Assembly: GCF_014905555.1 (NCBI RefSeq)
Contig: NZ_BNGS01000001.1
Coordinates: forward strand, 248,001-312,000
Reading direction: 5' to 3'
DNA: 64,000 nt
DNA from: Streptomyces sp. Y2F8-2
GTDB lineage: Bacteria; Actinomycetota; Actinomycetes; Streptomycetales; Streptomycetaceae
Shown here: positions 21,844 through 30,530 of the stretch, piece after piece
How the letters are laid out: each line of letters starts with the position of its first letter
How positions within the stretch are numbered: the first letter of the stretch is position 1
Translations under genes and position numbers: made by a program
Notes under the pieces: model-generated
The model's input: the letters and a program-made list of their open reading frames with translations, nothing else
Told to the model about the DNA's origin: nothing
Databases searched by the model: none

Positions 21844-22041
21844 ATGCAGGCCGCACCCGTACGTGCCAACGCGATCCCGTCGTTCACCGATGCACTCCGT
21901 GCCATCGAGTCGCTGCTCATGAGCAGCGGCCAGCGGACCGCCCGTCGCAACGCCTGGAACTCCGTCCTGGAGGACCGCCGCCGCGCCAAGGACCGCGTCG
22001 AGGCCGAGCGCGTCCTCGAGGCCGCGGCGTCCCGCTCGTAA
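21844..22041 (+). CDS. Small conserved hypothetical protein (65 aa)
   Basis: A 65-residue basic, helical peptide (SFTDALRAIESLLMSSGQRT, then RRNAWNSVLEDRRRAKDRVE) behind a strong AGGGGGG ribosome site. I recognise a similar small ORF after lipA in other Streptomyces, but no function is known. Its last codons (AAASRS and stop) lie in a 33-bp unit that is tandemly duplicated just after the stop. The 278 bp upstream show no other gene. Confidence 0.72.
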   Translation: MQAAPVRANAIPSFTDALRAIESLLMSSGQRTARRNAWNSVLEDRRRAKDRVEAERVLEAAASRS

Positions 22042-22095
22042 CAGCCGGTCCAGGCCGCGGCGTCCCGCTCGTAACAGCCGGTCCAGGCCGCGGCG
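22021..22095. repeat. 33-bp tandem duplication spanning a stop codon
   Basis: Unit 1 is 22021-22053 and unit 2, identical, is 22054-22086; a third partial copy runs to 22095. Unit 1 carries the C-terminal codons and stop of the preceding 65-residue ORF, so the duplication copied the gene end into non-coding DNA. Confidence 0.95.
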
Positions 22096-22240
22096 CCATG
22101 CCGGCAACGGCCACGCGGTCCCGCTGACGACCGCCACGCGGCGCCTCCCCGGCGCACCGGAGCGTCCCCACCGCTCCGCACCCGCTCCCACCCCCGCACC
22201 GCCGTCGTAGCCGCTTCCCGGGCCACGTAGACTGCGTGGC

Positions 22241-22942
22241 ATGGCGAGGAAGGAAACTGCAGCGGACGCTGCGAACGCCGGGCGACTGAAGCAGATCGCC
22301 CTGACCTACAAGATGACCCGCAAGGCCGATCCGAAGATCGGTCTTGTACTCGCGGCTGTCGGAATCATCACCTTCGGTGTCTTCCTCGCGATCGGCTTCT
22401 TGATCGGCCACCCCATCTATCTCGGCATTCTGGGCCTCCTGCTCGCCTTCCTCGCGATGGCGATCGTCTTCGGACGCCGGGCCGAGCGCGCCGCCTTCGG
22501 CCAGATGGAGGGCCAGCCGGGCGCAGCAGCGGCGGTCCTGGACAACATCGGCCGCGGCTGGACCACCACCCCGGCGGTCGCGATGAACCGCAACCAGGAC
22601 GTGGTGCACCGCGCGGTCGGCAAGGCCGGCATCGTTCTGGTCGCCGAGGGCAACCCGAACCGGGTCAAGAGCCTGCTCGCCGCCGAGAAGAAGAAGATGG
22701 CGCGCATCGTCGCGGACGTGCCGGTCCATGACATCGTCGTGGGCACGGGCGAGGGTCAGGTCGAGCTGAAGAAGCTGCGCACGACGATGCTGAAGTTCCC
22801 GCGGGTCCTCACCGGTCCCCAGGTGACCGCCACGAACGACCGGCTGCGGGCCCTCGGTGATCTGATGAGCAACATGCCGCTGCCGAAGGGGCCCCTGCCG
22901 AAGGGGATGCGGATGCCACGAGGCGGCCCGAAGGGCCGATGA
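22241..22942 (+). CDS. DUF4191 membrane protein
   Basis: 233 residues: a basic cytosolic N-terminus, two adjacent transmembrane segments (about residues 32-75; IGLVLAAVGIITFGVFLAIG begins the first), then a cytosolic domain ending in a Pro/Gly/Lys tail (PKGPLPKGMRMPRG). This matches actinobacterial DUF4191, of unknown function. ATG 22241 has no Shine-Dalgarno, but TAGACT at 22228-22233 lies seven bases upstream, so a leaderless mRNA is likely; a CCACG/CGTGG inverted repeat frames the hexamer. It converges with the RDD gene across a terminator hairpin. Confidence 0.85.
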   Translation: MARKETAADAANAGRLKQIALTYKMTRKADPKIGLVLAAVGIITFGVFLAIGFLIGHPIYLGILGLLLAFLAMAIVFGRRAERAAFGQMEGQPGAAAAVLDNIGRGWTTTPAVAMNRNQDVVHRAVGKAGIVLVAEGNPNRVKSLLAAEKKKMARIVADVPVHDIVVGTGEGQVELKKLRTTMLKFPRVLTGPQVTATNDRLRALGDLMSNMPLPKGPLPKGMRMPRGGPKGR

Positions 22943-22963
22943 GCCGACAAGCCGAGATCGCGT

Positions 22964-23005
22964 CGATCGGCCGTCCTGAGACGTCATGTCCCGGACGGCC
23001 GATCG
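22964..23005. terminator. Bidirectional terminator between DUF4191 and RDD genes
   Basis: Perfect 13-bp arms (22964-22976 and 22993-23005) with a 16-nt loop, followed by GCGTTTTC on the plus strand. It lies between two convergent genes, so it probably serves both. Confidence 0.75.
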
Positions 23006-23046
23006 GCGTTTTCGGGCCCGGAAGAACCTCGGCCCCGGCAGAAACC

Positions 23047-23514
23047 TCAGGTCCTGACCTCGACCGTCCCCGCCATCCGGTCGTGCAGCCCCCTGCCGTC
23101 CCGGTCCCAGACCAGCGGCGGAACGGCCAGGCACAGCAGGAGCGTGCGGAGCACCGCGCGCAGGGGCGAGACCCGGCCCGTGCCCAGGGCGACCACCCGC
23201 AGCCCGAAAAGGCGCTTGCCGGGGGTGAAGCCGACCGTGCCGACCGTGAGGATGCCGAGCAGGAAGAAGACGAGCAGCGCCCAGTTGCTCGTGGCCGGCT
23301 CATAGCCATGGGTGATCAAACCGTATGCGATCAAGACGCACAGGCCCCAGTCGACGGCGAGGGCGCCGAGGCGGCGGCCCGGGCGGGCGATCGAGCCCGG
23401 CCCCTGCTCCGGCAGACCGAGCTGCTCCCCGCGGTATCCGAGGTCCGCCCCGGCTTCTTCCACGGCCGCGCGGGGACCGGACAGCCACGATCCGATTGCT
23501 TGCCTGTTGTCCAC
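23047..23514 (-). CDS. RDD-family membrane protein
   Basis: 155 residues. An RDD domain is visible: PGRRLGALAVDWGLCVLIAY opens the first membrane segment with the conserved Arg/Asp, then a second segment and GFTPGKRLFGLRVV, then WDRDGRGLHDRMAGT with the Asp pair. Function is unknown; some relatives have been tied to ion transport. GTG 23514 was chosen because TACCGT (reverse strand, 23521-23526) lies six bases upstream. GTG 23562 would add 16 residues. It is divergent from glnA, and the glnA operator region begins just beyond it. Confidence 0.83.
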   Translation of the reverse strand: MDNRQAIGSWLSGPRAAVEEAGADLGYRGEQLGLPEQGPGSIARPGRRLGALAVDWGLCVLIAYGLITHGYEPATSNWALLVFFLLGILTVGTVGFTPGKRLFGLRVVALGTGRVSPLRAVLRTLLLCLAVPPLVWDRDGRGLHDRMAGTVEVRT

Positions 23515-23577
23515 CCGTCCACGGTATCGCTCCCGATTTGGCTGGCCGGGGGGCGGGGTCACTCGGGCGGGAGCTGG

Positions 23578-23615
23578 TTAACCTGGGAGAAACAAATGGG
23601 TCACGCCTGAGAAAC
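23578..23615 (+). promoter_or_regulatory. Tandem GlnR box upstream of glnA
   Basis: Four pentamers on a strict 11-bp grid: TTAAC (23578), GAAAC (23589), GTCAC (23600), GAAAC (23611), each separated by six bases. This is the complete a1-b1-a2-b2 arrangement described for GlnR targets in Streptomyces. It ends 97 bp before the glnA start. The match is seen; binding is expected from the known family. Confidence 0.92.
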
Positions 23616-23712
23616 CGCCCGTCCCTATGGTCGGCTGCAGCGTGTGCCACCGCACTGGCCGCACGAACGAACTACCACCCCGGCACGGACGGTCGGGAGT
23701 AGGAGGAGCTGG

Positions 23713-25122
23713 ATGTTCCAGAACGCCGACGAGGCCAAGAAGTTCATCGCGGACGAGGACGTCAAGTTCATCGACGTCCGCTTCTGCGACCTGCCGGGCG
23801 TGATGCAGCACTTCACGGTGCCGGTTGAGGCGTTCGACCCGGACGACGAGCTCGCCTTCGACGGATCCTCGATCCGTGGCTTCCAGGCCATTCACGAGTC
23901 CGACATGGCGCTGCGCGCCGACCTGTCGACCGCACGCGTCGACCCGTTCCGCCGGGACAAGACGCTCAACATCAACTTCTTCATCCACGACCCGATCACG
24001 GGCGAGCAGTACTCCCGTGACCCGCGGAACGTGGCGAAGAAGGCCGAGGCCTACCTCGCCTCCACCGGGATCGCCGACACGGCGTACTTCGGTCCCGAGG
24101 CCGAGTTCTACGTCTTCGACAGCGTGCGCTTCGCCACCAGCGCGAACGAGTCCTTCTACCACATCGACTCCGAGGCGGGTGCCTGGAACACCGGCGCCCT
24201 CGAGGACAACCGTGGTTACAAGGTCCGCTACAAGGGCGGCTACTTCCCGGTCCCGCCGGTCGACCACTTCGCCGACCTGCGCGCCGAGATCTCCCTGGAG
24301 CTGGAGAAGGCCGGCCTGAAGGTCGAGCGCCAGCACCACGAGGTGGGCACCGCCGGCCAGGCCGAGATCAACTACAAGTTCAACACGCTGCTCGCCGCCG
24401 CGGACGACCTGCAGCTGTTCAAGTACATCGTGAAGAACGTGGCCTGGCGCAACGGCAAGACCGCGACCTTCATGCCGAAGCCGATCTTCGGTGACAACGG
24501 CTCGGGCATGCACGTGCACCAGTCCCTGTGGAGCAACGGCGACCCGCTGTTCTACGACGAGGCCGGTTACGCGGGCCTGTCGGACACCGCCCGCTACTAC
24601 ATCGGCGGCATCCTCAAGCACGCCCCGTCGCTGCTGGCCTTCACCAACCCGACGGTGAACTCGTACCACCGCCTGGTGCCGGGCTTCGAGGCCCCGGTGA
24701 ACCTGGTGTACTCGCAGCGCAACCGCTCCGCCGCGATGCGCATCCCGATCACCGGCTCGAACCCGAAGGCCAAGCGCGTCGAGTTCCGCGCCCCGGACTC
24801 CTCCGGCAACCCGTACCTGGCCTTCTCGGCGCTGCTGCTGGCCGGCCTGGACGGCATCAAGAACAAGATCGAGCCGGCCGAGCCGATCGACAAGGACCTG
24901 TACGAGCTGGCTCCCGAGGAGCACGCGAACGTCCCGCAGGTCCCGACCTCGCTGTCGGCCGTCCTCGACTCGCTCGAGGCCGACCACGAGTTCCTCCTCC
25001 AGGGCGACGTCTTCACGTCCGACCTGATCGAGACGTGGATCGACTTCAAGCGCACCAACGAGATCGCCCCGCTCCAGCTGCGTCCGCACCCGCACGAGTT
25101 CGAGCTCTACTTCGACGTGTGA
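23713..25122 (+). CDS. glnA: Glutamine synthetase type I
   Basis: ATP-dependent synthesis of glutamine from glutamate and ammonium by a dodecameric enzyme. The 469-residue length fits GSI-beta. Visible motifs: [16 protein letters not shown] (beta-grasp), EAEFYVFD (metal ligands), [10 protein letters not shown] (ATP/metal), and [15 protein letters not shown]. The adenylylation Tyr is residue 397, in LYELAPEE; its modifying enzyme, GlnE, is encoded at 59660-62659. ATG 23713 has AGGAGG at 23701-23706. Expression should be GlnR-dependent through the box at 23578-23615. A hairpin follows the stop. Confidence 0.97.
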   Translation: MFQNADEAKKFIADEDVKFIDVRFCDLPGVMQHFTVPVEAFDPDDELAFDGSSIRGFQAIHESDMALRADLSTARVDPFRRDKTLNINFFIHDPITGEQYSRDPRNVAKKAEAYLASTGIADTAYFGPEAEFYVFDSVRFATSANESFYHIDSEAGAWNTGALEDNRGYKVRYKGGYFPVPPVDHFADLRAEISLELEKAGLKVERQHHEVGTAGQAEINYKFNTLLAAADDLQLFKYIVKNVAWRNGKTATFMPKPIFGDNGSGMHVHQSLWSNGDPLFYDEAGYAGLSDTARYYIGGILKHAPSLLAFTNPTVNSYHRLVPGFEAPVNLVYSQRNRSAAMRIPITGSNPKAKRVEFRAPDSSGNPYLAFSALLLAGLDGIKNKIEPAEPIDKDLYELAPEEHANVPQVPTSLSAVLDSLEADHEFLLQGDVFTSDLIETWIDFKRTNEIAPLQLRPHPHEFELYFDV

Positions 25123-25146
25123 GCCGGCCGCTGCCGCAGCAGTGAC

Positions 25147-25188
25147 ACGGAGCCCCGTCCCCGCCCCCGGGTGGAGACGGGGCTCCGT
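25147..25188 (+). terminator. glnA terminator hairpin
   Basis: Perfect 13-bp arms (25147-25159 and 25176-25188) with a 16-nt loop, starting 24 nt after the glnA stop. Confidence 0.82.
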
Positions 25189-25329
25189 CGTTCCCGCGGG
25201 ACCTCCCGGAGCGTTTCCACAGCCACTCTTTGCCTGCCATGGAGCCGTTCGGAACCGGTTCATGGTTCGGGTTGGGCGCACAATGGGGGTGGGACGAGTG
25301 CCTTACTACGGGGTACTGCGGGGTGATGC

Positions 25330-26256
25330 ATGATGCGGAGCCGGTTCCAGAGCGATCGGCGGCTGACCGTCCGGATGACGGTCACGCTGTTTCTGCTCGG
25401 ATTGCTGTACGTGGCGTTCGTCGCCGCGTTGATCGCGTTGCTGAAGTCCTGGGTGCTGGTCGTCGTGATCGCGGCGGCGGCACTGGGCGCGCAGTACTGG
25501 TTCTCGGACCGGATCGCGCTGTACGCCATGCACGGGCGGATCGTGGAGCGTGAGGAATATCCGCAGCTGCACGGTGTGGTGGACCGGCTGTGCGCCGTGG
25601 CCGACATGCCGAAGCCGCTCGTCGCCGTCTCCGATCTGGACATGCCGAACGCGTTCGCGACCGGCCGCAACCCCGATCACGCCGTGCTGTGCGTGACCAC
25701 CGGGCTGCTCAGGCGGCTGGAGCCCGAGGAGCTGGAGGGCGTGCTCGCGCACGAGCTGTCGCACGTGGCGCACAAGGACGTCGCCGTCATCACCGTGGCC
25801 TCGTTCCTCGGGGTGATCGCCGGGCTGGTGGTCCGGTTCGCGTTCTACTCGGAGCTGTTCGGCGGGCGGGGCCGCAAGGACCAGAACACCATCGCCGTCT
25901 TCGGTGCCGTCATGGGGATCTCGGCGCTCGTCTACGCGATCAGCTTCCTGCTGATCCGGGCCCTGTCCCGGTACCGGGAGCTGGCCGCGGACCGCGCCGC
26001 CGCGCACCTGACCGGGCGGCCGTCGGCGCTGGCGTCCGCGCTGACCAAGGTCACCGGGGACATCGCCCGCATCCCGACGCAGGACCTGCGGACGGCCCAG
26101 GCCTTCAACGCCTTCTACTTCACCCCCGCCTTCGGTTCCGACCCGGGCATCTCGCGTCTGTTCTCCACGCACCCGACGCTGGAGCAACGGCTCGAGCAGC
26201 TCGCCCGTATCTCCGCGGAGCTCGGCGAGGCGGCGGCGCCGGGAAAGGCGGGCTGA
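25330..26256 (+). CDS. htpX: HtpX-family zinc metalloprotease
   Basis: A 308-residue membrane M48 protease for quality control of membrane proteins. Two N-terminal transmembrane segments are followed by the zinc motif HELSH (His141-His145) and a third ligand region SRYRELAADRAAA, with further hydrophobic segments between. The C-terminal STHPTLEQRLEQL is family-typical. The start is ATG 25330 or ATG 25333, adjacent codons. It is followed after six bases by pspAB, a pairing known in actinobacteria and suggestive of an envelope-stress function. Confidence 0.9.
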   Translation: MMRSRFQSDRRLTVRMTVTLFLLGLLYVAFVAALIALLKSWVLVVVIAAAALGAQYWFSDRIALYAMHGRIVEREEYPQLHGVVDRLCAVADMPKPLVAVSDLDMPNAFATGRNPDHAVLCVTTGLLRRLEPEELEGVLAHELSHVAHKDVAVITVASFLGVIAGLVVRFAFYSELFGGRGRKDQNTIAVFGAVMGISALVYAISFLLIRALSRYRELAADRAAAHLTGRPSALASALTKVTGDIARIPTQDLRTAQAFNAFYFTPAFGSDPGISRLFSTHPTLEQRLEQLARISAELGEAAAPGKAG

Positions 26257-26262
26257 GCGCCG

Positions 26263-26847
26263 ATGGGGCTCCTGGACATCCTGCTCGGCCGTACGAAGCC
26301 GGTGGCACCCGACCTCGACCAGCTGTTCGCCCTGCCGTCGGCGGCGATCACGCTCGAGGCCGCCGCGGGGTTCACCCCGACGGGGACCGGCGCGGTCTGC
26401 TTCGCCACGGTGGAGGGTGGCGCCTTCACCCAGGCAAACCGGGAGGTCCAGGCGCTCCTGGACGCCGACACCGACCGCACCGGGCCACCCGTCGAGCTGC
26501 AACGGGACGACTACGGCTACTCGTGGCTGGTCTCCCGCCGCACCCCCGACCAGCTGTCCGCCCTGGTCAACGATCTGCACGCGGTGAACAGCGCGATGGA
26601 GGTCAACGGCTTCGGACCGCAGCTGCTGTGCTCGGTGGCCGGCTTCCAGGACACGGGCGGGCGCCGGCTCGGGCTGGTCTATCTGTACAAGCGAGGCACC
26701 TTCTATCCGTTCGCGCCGCTCGCCGGACAGGGCGAGCGGCGCGACAACGCGCTGGAGCTGCAGATCAAGGCTGCCCTCGGGAACGATCTGCGGATCGAGC
26801 AGGACCTCGGACGGTGGTTCCCCCTCTGGGGCGCACCCGGCCTGTGA
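26263..26847 (+). CDS. pspAB: PspA-associated protein PspAB
   Basis: 194 residues beginning MGLLDILLGRTKPVAPDLDQ, the usual opening of the actinobacterial PspAB family. It is soluble, without signal peptide or membrane segments, and carries LVYLYKRGTFYPFAP in its C-terminal half. It begins six bases after the htpX stop and is surely co-transcribed with it. In related genomes these proteins accompany PspA/HtpX; the molecular role is unknown. No PspA gene is in this window. The name is by recognition of sequence and neighbour. Confidence 0.8.
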   Translation: MGLLDILLGRTKPVAPDLDQLFALPSAAITLEAAAGFTPTGTGAVCFATVEGGAFTQANREVQALLDADTDRTGPPVELQRDDYGYSWLVSRRTPDQLSALVNDLHAVNSAMEVNGFGPQLLCSVAGFQDTGGRRLGLVYLYKRGTFYPFAPLAGQGERRDNALELQIKAALGNDLRIEQDLGRWFPLWGAPGL

Positions 26848-26869
26848 CGCCTGCTCCTCCTCGCGCTTC

Positions 26870-27133
26870 CTACTTGCCGCCCTCCTGGCGGCGGGCCTCG
26901 AAGGGGCGCTCGCGGCGGTAGCGGCGCTCCCACTTGGCCTGCTGGTCACGGCGCGCGCGGTACTCCTGGTAGCTGGCCGCCGAGGTCGGGGCGCCTCCGG
27001 TGCCCGCGGTGGACGAGCCGCGACCGTACCGCACGTACAGGACGAACAGCGCTATGGCGGCGAGCCACCAGATGTGGTTGCCGAATCCGAAGAGGACGAG
27101 GACGACGGTTCCGGCAAGGATGATGGTGCCCAT
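26870..27133 (-). CDS. Small single-pass-type membrane protein (87 aa)
   Basis: 87 residues: two short adjacent hydrophobic stretches at the N-terminus (MGTIILAGTVVLVLFGFGN and IWWLAAIALFVLYVRYG), then a Gly/Thr linker and a highly basic tail (QEYRARRDQQAKWERRYRRE). I do not recognise a function; the architecture suggests a membrane-anchored peptide with a nucleic-acid or acidic-lipid binding tail. ATG 27133 has an AAGGAGGG ribosome site four bases upstream, which decides the start. It ends 22 bp from the convergent pspAB. Confidence 0.78.
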   Translation of the reverse strand: MGTIILAGTVVLVLFGFGNHIWWLAAIALFVLYVRYGRGSSTAGTGGAPTSAASYQEYRARRDQQAKWERRYRRERPFEARRQEGGK

Positions 27134-27275
27134 GACGCCCTCCTTCGCTTGGGTGAGTGGTTGTGCCACGGGGATTCGACGGGGTGCCGGGGATCGGTGA
27201 CCCCATCGGATGCGTGTCCAGCGTAGGGAGGCGGTCACTGCGGGTGCATCTGCTTTTCGATCCGAGGGAGACGGC

Positions 27276-28487
27276 ATGGGCGACGGAGGACGGCACATCG
27301 GGACGGTGGAGCGGCGGGCCCGGCTCGCGGTGCGGCACCGGCTGGGTGCCCGGTCGCGGGCGGTGACGCCCGAGGAGGTCGCCGGGTCGCTGGTCGCGCT
27401 GCACGGCACGGATCCGGCCACGGTGTACCTCGCCGTCGGGGCGCGCCTCGCGGACGCGGACAAGACCGTGGCGGAGGTCGAGCGGGCGCTGTACGAGGAC
27501 CGGACGCTGGTGCGGATGCACGGCATGCGGCACACCGTGTTCGTGTTCCCGACCGAACTCGCCGCCGTGGTGCACGCGTCGACCGGCCTGGTGAACGCGG
27601 CGAAGGCCCGCGCCGCGCTGGTCAAGGACATGGTGTCCGGAAGCGGTGGCCGGCTGACGGCTCAGTGGCTCGCGGAGGTCGAGGCGTCGGCGCTGGCCGC
27701 TCTGGCCCGGCGCGGTCAGGCGACCGTCAGCGAACTCACCAGGGACGAGCCTCGGTTGAAGGAGCAGTACACCTATGGCGCGGGCAGGAGCTACGAGGCC
27801 CCGCACACCGTGTCGTCACAGCTGATGCGCGTCCTCGGTGTCGAGGGCCGGGTCGTCCGGGGGCGCCCGCTGGGTGCGTGGACGTCGTCGCAGTTCCGTT
27901 GGGCCGTCGCCCCGCCCCACCCCGAACTCCCGCCCGAAGAGGCCCAGCGGGAGCTGCTGCGACGCTGGCTGGAGGCCTGCGGGCCGGCCACGGAGGGGGA
28001 CCTGAAGTGGTGGACCGGGTGGAGGGTCACGGAGGTGCGCCGGGCGCTGACGGCGATCGGGGCGGTACCGGTGACGCTGGACGGCGGGGCGACGGGGTAC
28101 GTGACGCCGGGCGACGAGGAACCGCTGCCGGCCGTCGAACCGTGGGCGGCCCTGCTCCCGGGCCTGGACCCGACGGCGATGGGCTGGCAGGACCGTGACT
28201 GGTGCCTGGCCCCCGAGCTGCGCCCGGCCCTGTTCGACGGCAGCGGCAACGTCGGTCCCACGGTGTGGTGGGACGGCCGGGTGGTCGGGGGGTGGGCTCA
28301 GCGGGCCGACGGTGAGGTGGTGTGGCGTGTGCTGGACGCGGAGGGGTTGGGCCGGGAGGCGTACGAGGCGATCGAACGGGAGGCGGCCCGTCTGGGGTCG
28401 TGGCTGGCCGGCACCCGGGTGACTCCGCGCTTCCGGACACCGCTGGAGAAGGAGCTGTCCAACCGGACCGGCCCGTCCGGCAAGTGA
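27276..28487 (+). CDS. Winged-helix DNA-binding domain protein (HTH_42/YcaQ-like)
   Basis: 403 residues of the AlkX/YcaQ-like winged-helix family: VERRARLAVRHRLG opening, HGMRHTVFVFP, then RRWLEACGPATEGDLKWWTGW and WALLLPGLDP-like segments (WAALLPGLDPTAMGW). YcaQ members unhook DNA interstrand crosslinks by glycosylase action, but this branch of shorter actinobacterial proteins is uncharacterised, so glycosylase activity is only a suggestion. ATG 27276 has GAGGGAG five bases upstream; ATG 27210 is not preceded by a ribosome site. It converges on a terminator with the next gene. Confidence 0.8.
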   Translation: MGDGGRHIGTVERRARLAVRHRLGARSRAVTPEEVAGSLVALHGTDPATVYLAVGARLADADKTVAEVERALYEDRTLVRMHGMRHTVFVFPTELAAVVHASTGLVNAAKARAALVKDMVSGSGGRLTAQWLAEVEASALAALARRGQATVSELTRDEPRLKEQYTYGAGRSYEAPHTVSSQLMRVLGVEGRVVRGRPLGAWTSSQFRWAVAPPHPELPPEEAQRELLRRWLEACGPATEGDLKWWTGWRVTEVRRALTAIGAVPVTLDGGATGYVTPGDEEPLPAVEPWAALLPGLDPTAMGWQDRDWCLAPELRPALFDGSGNVGPTVWWDGRVVGGWAQRADGEVVWRVLDAEGLGREAYEAIEREAARLGSWLAGTRVTPRFRTPLEKELSNRTGPSGK

Positions 28488-28548
28488 GGACGAGGCGGTT
28501 CAGGCCGACCGGGGTTCTGGGGCGGAGCCACCGGGGACGGCCGGCCCC

Positions 28549-28586
28549 GACGCCGGGTGCCCATATGCGAGAGGGCACCCGGCGTC
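28549..28586. terminator. Bidirectional terminator
   Basis: Perfect 14-bp arms (28549-28562, 28573-28586) with a 10-nt loop, between the convergent winged-helix gene and the following reverse-strand ORF. It lies 5 bp from the latter's stop. Confidence 0.8.
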
Positions 28587-28590
28587 ACGC

Positions 28591-28899
28591 TCAACGGCTG
28601 TAGCGCATCAGCGCCCGCACCATGTGGCACGTCGTGTCCGACGGCGGCCGTATCCCGACCCGCTCCGCCGTGCTCCGTATCGTCTCGTTGTGCGCCTGGT
28701 TCGGTACGTACACGCCGGAGTCGAGCAGGGCGATGGCGAGGCGCATCGCCTTCAGGCGCCGGTTGTGCGTGATGTACCAGTCACGCGGCCGCCCCGGCGG
28801 GAGCGGTCGCTTGGCCGTCGGTGCGTACGGCAGGTCCATCGGGACCGGTCGCCGCGCCGTCGACCGGGTCGGCTTCGGCTTGGTTGCGGCAGCGGGCAC
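28591..28899 (-). CDS. Small basic conserved hypothetical protein (102 aa)
   Basis: 102 residues; a Pro/Ala/Arg-rich N-terminus followed by a folded-looking segment (DWYITHNRRLKAMRLAIALL, then VPNQAHNETIRSTAERVGI). No family is recognised; it looks like a small helical, possibly DNA-binding protein. An ATG at 28905 directly abuts the AGGAGG ribosome site (28906-28911), which is too close; the GTG at 28899 has a proper six-base spacing and is preferred. Function unknown. Confidence 0.68.
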   Translation of the reverse strand: MPAAATKPKPTRSTARRPVPMDLPYAPTAKRPLPPGRPRDWYITHNRRLKAMRLAIALLDSGVYVPNQAHNETIRSTAERVGIRPPSDTTCHMVRALMRYSR

Positions 28900-29063
28900 A
28901 GGCATCCTCCTGTCGCGGTCAGGGAGGTGCCGGACACCCCGGCGCCTCCCTCGAACACTGCTTCTATTTTACTGCCCCCCACTGACAAAAGCCCCTGGCC
29001 ACAGGCCATTTGAGCCACGTTGTGACAGGGGTGAGAAGGGGGGTGTCGGCTACCGTGTGAGGC

Positions 29064-29423
29064 ATGGAGATCTGGATCAACCCGGCCTGCTCGAAGTGCC
29101 GCAGCGCCCTCACCCTGCTCGACGCCGAGGGCGCCGACTACACCGTGCGCCGCTACCTGGAGGACGTGCCGACTCAGGAGGAGATTCGCGAGGTCCTCGA
29201 CCGGCTGAACCTCGAACCCTGGGACATCACGCGCACCCAGGAGGCCGACGCCAAGGAACTGGGCATGAAGGAGTGGCCGCGGGACGCCGCGTCGCGCGAC
29301 CGCTGGGTGCGTGCGCTCGCCGAGCACCCGCGGCTCATCCAGCGGCCGATCATCACCGCGGACGACGGTACGGCCGTGGTCGGGCGTACGGAGGAGGCCG
29401 TACGGGACGCCCTGTCCCGCTGA
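29064..29423 (+). CDS. ArsC-family reductase-like protein
   Basis: 119 residues with the thioredoxin-like ArsC fold: INPACSKCRSAL holds the N-terminal Cys pair and PRLIQRPIIT the conserved Arg-Pro. ArsC/Spx family members are glutaredoxin-linked arsenate reductases or regulators; no ars genes lie nearby, so arsenate reduction is unproven. ATG 29064 lacks a Shine-Dalgarno, but TACCGT (29051-29056) sits seven bases upstream, indicating leaderless transcription. Confidence 0.87.
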   Translation: MEIWINPACSKCRSALTLLDAEGADYTVRRYLEDVPTQEEIREVLDRLNLEPWDITRTQEADAKELGMKEWPRDAASRDRWVRALAEHPRLIQRPIITADDGTAVVGRTEEAVRDALSR

Positions 29424-29559
29424 CGCCGACTCCCCTGTGACCTACGTTACTTCGCTGACTCCTGTAAACCGCTGAGTAACTCCGTTCGGTATCTCGTACA
29501 TAGCGGCGTACCTATCGCATCCGGTCGCCGGTGACGGCGGCCGGGGACAGGAGGCGCGC

Positions 29560-30264
29560 ATGTCGCGTAGGAGGACCCTCAGTCCCAAGAAGAAGATCGC
29601 GCTGGCGGTCACCGCCGTCGCCGTGGCCGGCAGTGGGGCCTTCGCCCTCGCCGCCACCTCGAACGCGGCGAACGTGCAGAACGCGTCGACCTCGACGGTC
29701 TGTCAGGGCCTGGCCACCGCGCTCGGCAACAACGAGTCGTTCATCGCGGCGCAGAAGGCCAACCCGGACGCCCAGTCGGCGGCGCGGATCGCCAACCGCG
29801 AGGCCGTGGTCGCCGAGATCAAGCGGAAGCAGGAGGCGTCCGGCTGCCAGGTCGGGGAGTCGATCCAGGCGGGTGGATCGGGATCGGCGCAGTCCGGCGG
29901 CGCCGCGCAGGCCGGGGGGTCGGCTCAGGACCCCCAGGCCTCGCAGGCCGCCACCACCGCGCCTGCCACGACCGCACCCGCGGACAACACGGGAGGCGCC
30001 GGCACCGCTGCTTCAGGCCAGCAGGTCTGCAAGGGCTCCACGGTGACGCTCTCCGGTGAGGGCGGCGCCCCGGCCGCGTCCAGCAACCAGTTCCCGGCGG
30101 GGACGACCCTGAAGGTCACCAACCTGGACAACAACAAGTCCACGACGGTGAAGGTCACCTCCGTCTCCGGCAGTTGTGTGCTCCTCAACAACGCCGCCTT
30201 CGAACAGGTCCGCGAACCCGGCAAGTTCCTGATCCGCCGCGCCCTGATCGAGAAGGTGGGGTGA
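29560..30264 (+). CDS. Secreted low-complexity hypothetical protein
   Basis: 234 residues. The N-terminus (RRRTLSPKKKIALAVTAVAV, then GSGAFALA) is a clear signal peptide with cleavage near Ala-Ala-Thr-Ser. The mature part has a helical Cys-bounded segment (CQGLATALGNN to EASGC), a Gly/Ser/Ala/Gln linker with Thr-Pro repeats (TTAPATTAPAD), and a C-terminal beta-rich domain with two Cys. No family recognised; the last domain (GTTLKVTNLDNNKSTTVKV) resembles a small beta-barrel such as DPBB/expansin-like RlpA folds, only weakly. Probably extracellular or wall-linked. Confidence 0.75.
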   Translation: MSRRRTLSPKKKIALAVTAVAVAGSGAFALAATSNAANVQNASTSTVCQGLATALGNNESFIAAQKANPDAQSAARIANREAVVAEIKRKQEASGCQVGESIQAGGSGSAQSGGAAQAGGSAQDPQASQAATTAPATTAPADNTGGAGTAASGQQVCKGSTVTLSGEGGAPAASSNQFPAGTTLKVTNLDNNKSTTVKVTSVSGSCVLLNNAAFEQVREPGKFLIRRALIEKVG

Positions 30265-30530
30265 GGCCGGCGCTCCGGTAACTCCAGGAGGCGGCACGTC
30301 ACGGGGCACGGTCCCGCTGTTCGCGGCCACGAGCAGCAGGACCGGCACGCGGGGCGAGCGCAGCGCGGCGGCGCTCGGACGCGGACCCGTGACCGGTTTC
30401 CGGGTCGGGAAGCCGACGGTCGCCTCCTGGAGCCGCGTCCGCTCCGCATGGAGCGGGCCCGAGGTCGGCCACCGTACAGGGGGCGGTGGCCGGCCTCACG
30501 TGTGCTGGGCCGAGGCTCGGCTACGGGGCC
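30265..30530. other. Intergenic stretch without supported genes
   Basis: GC-rich DNA between the secreted protein gene and the 22-bp array. Overlapping ORFs on both strands have no recognisable features or ribosome sites. I see nothing definite here. Confidence 0.5.
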
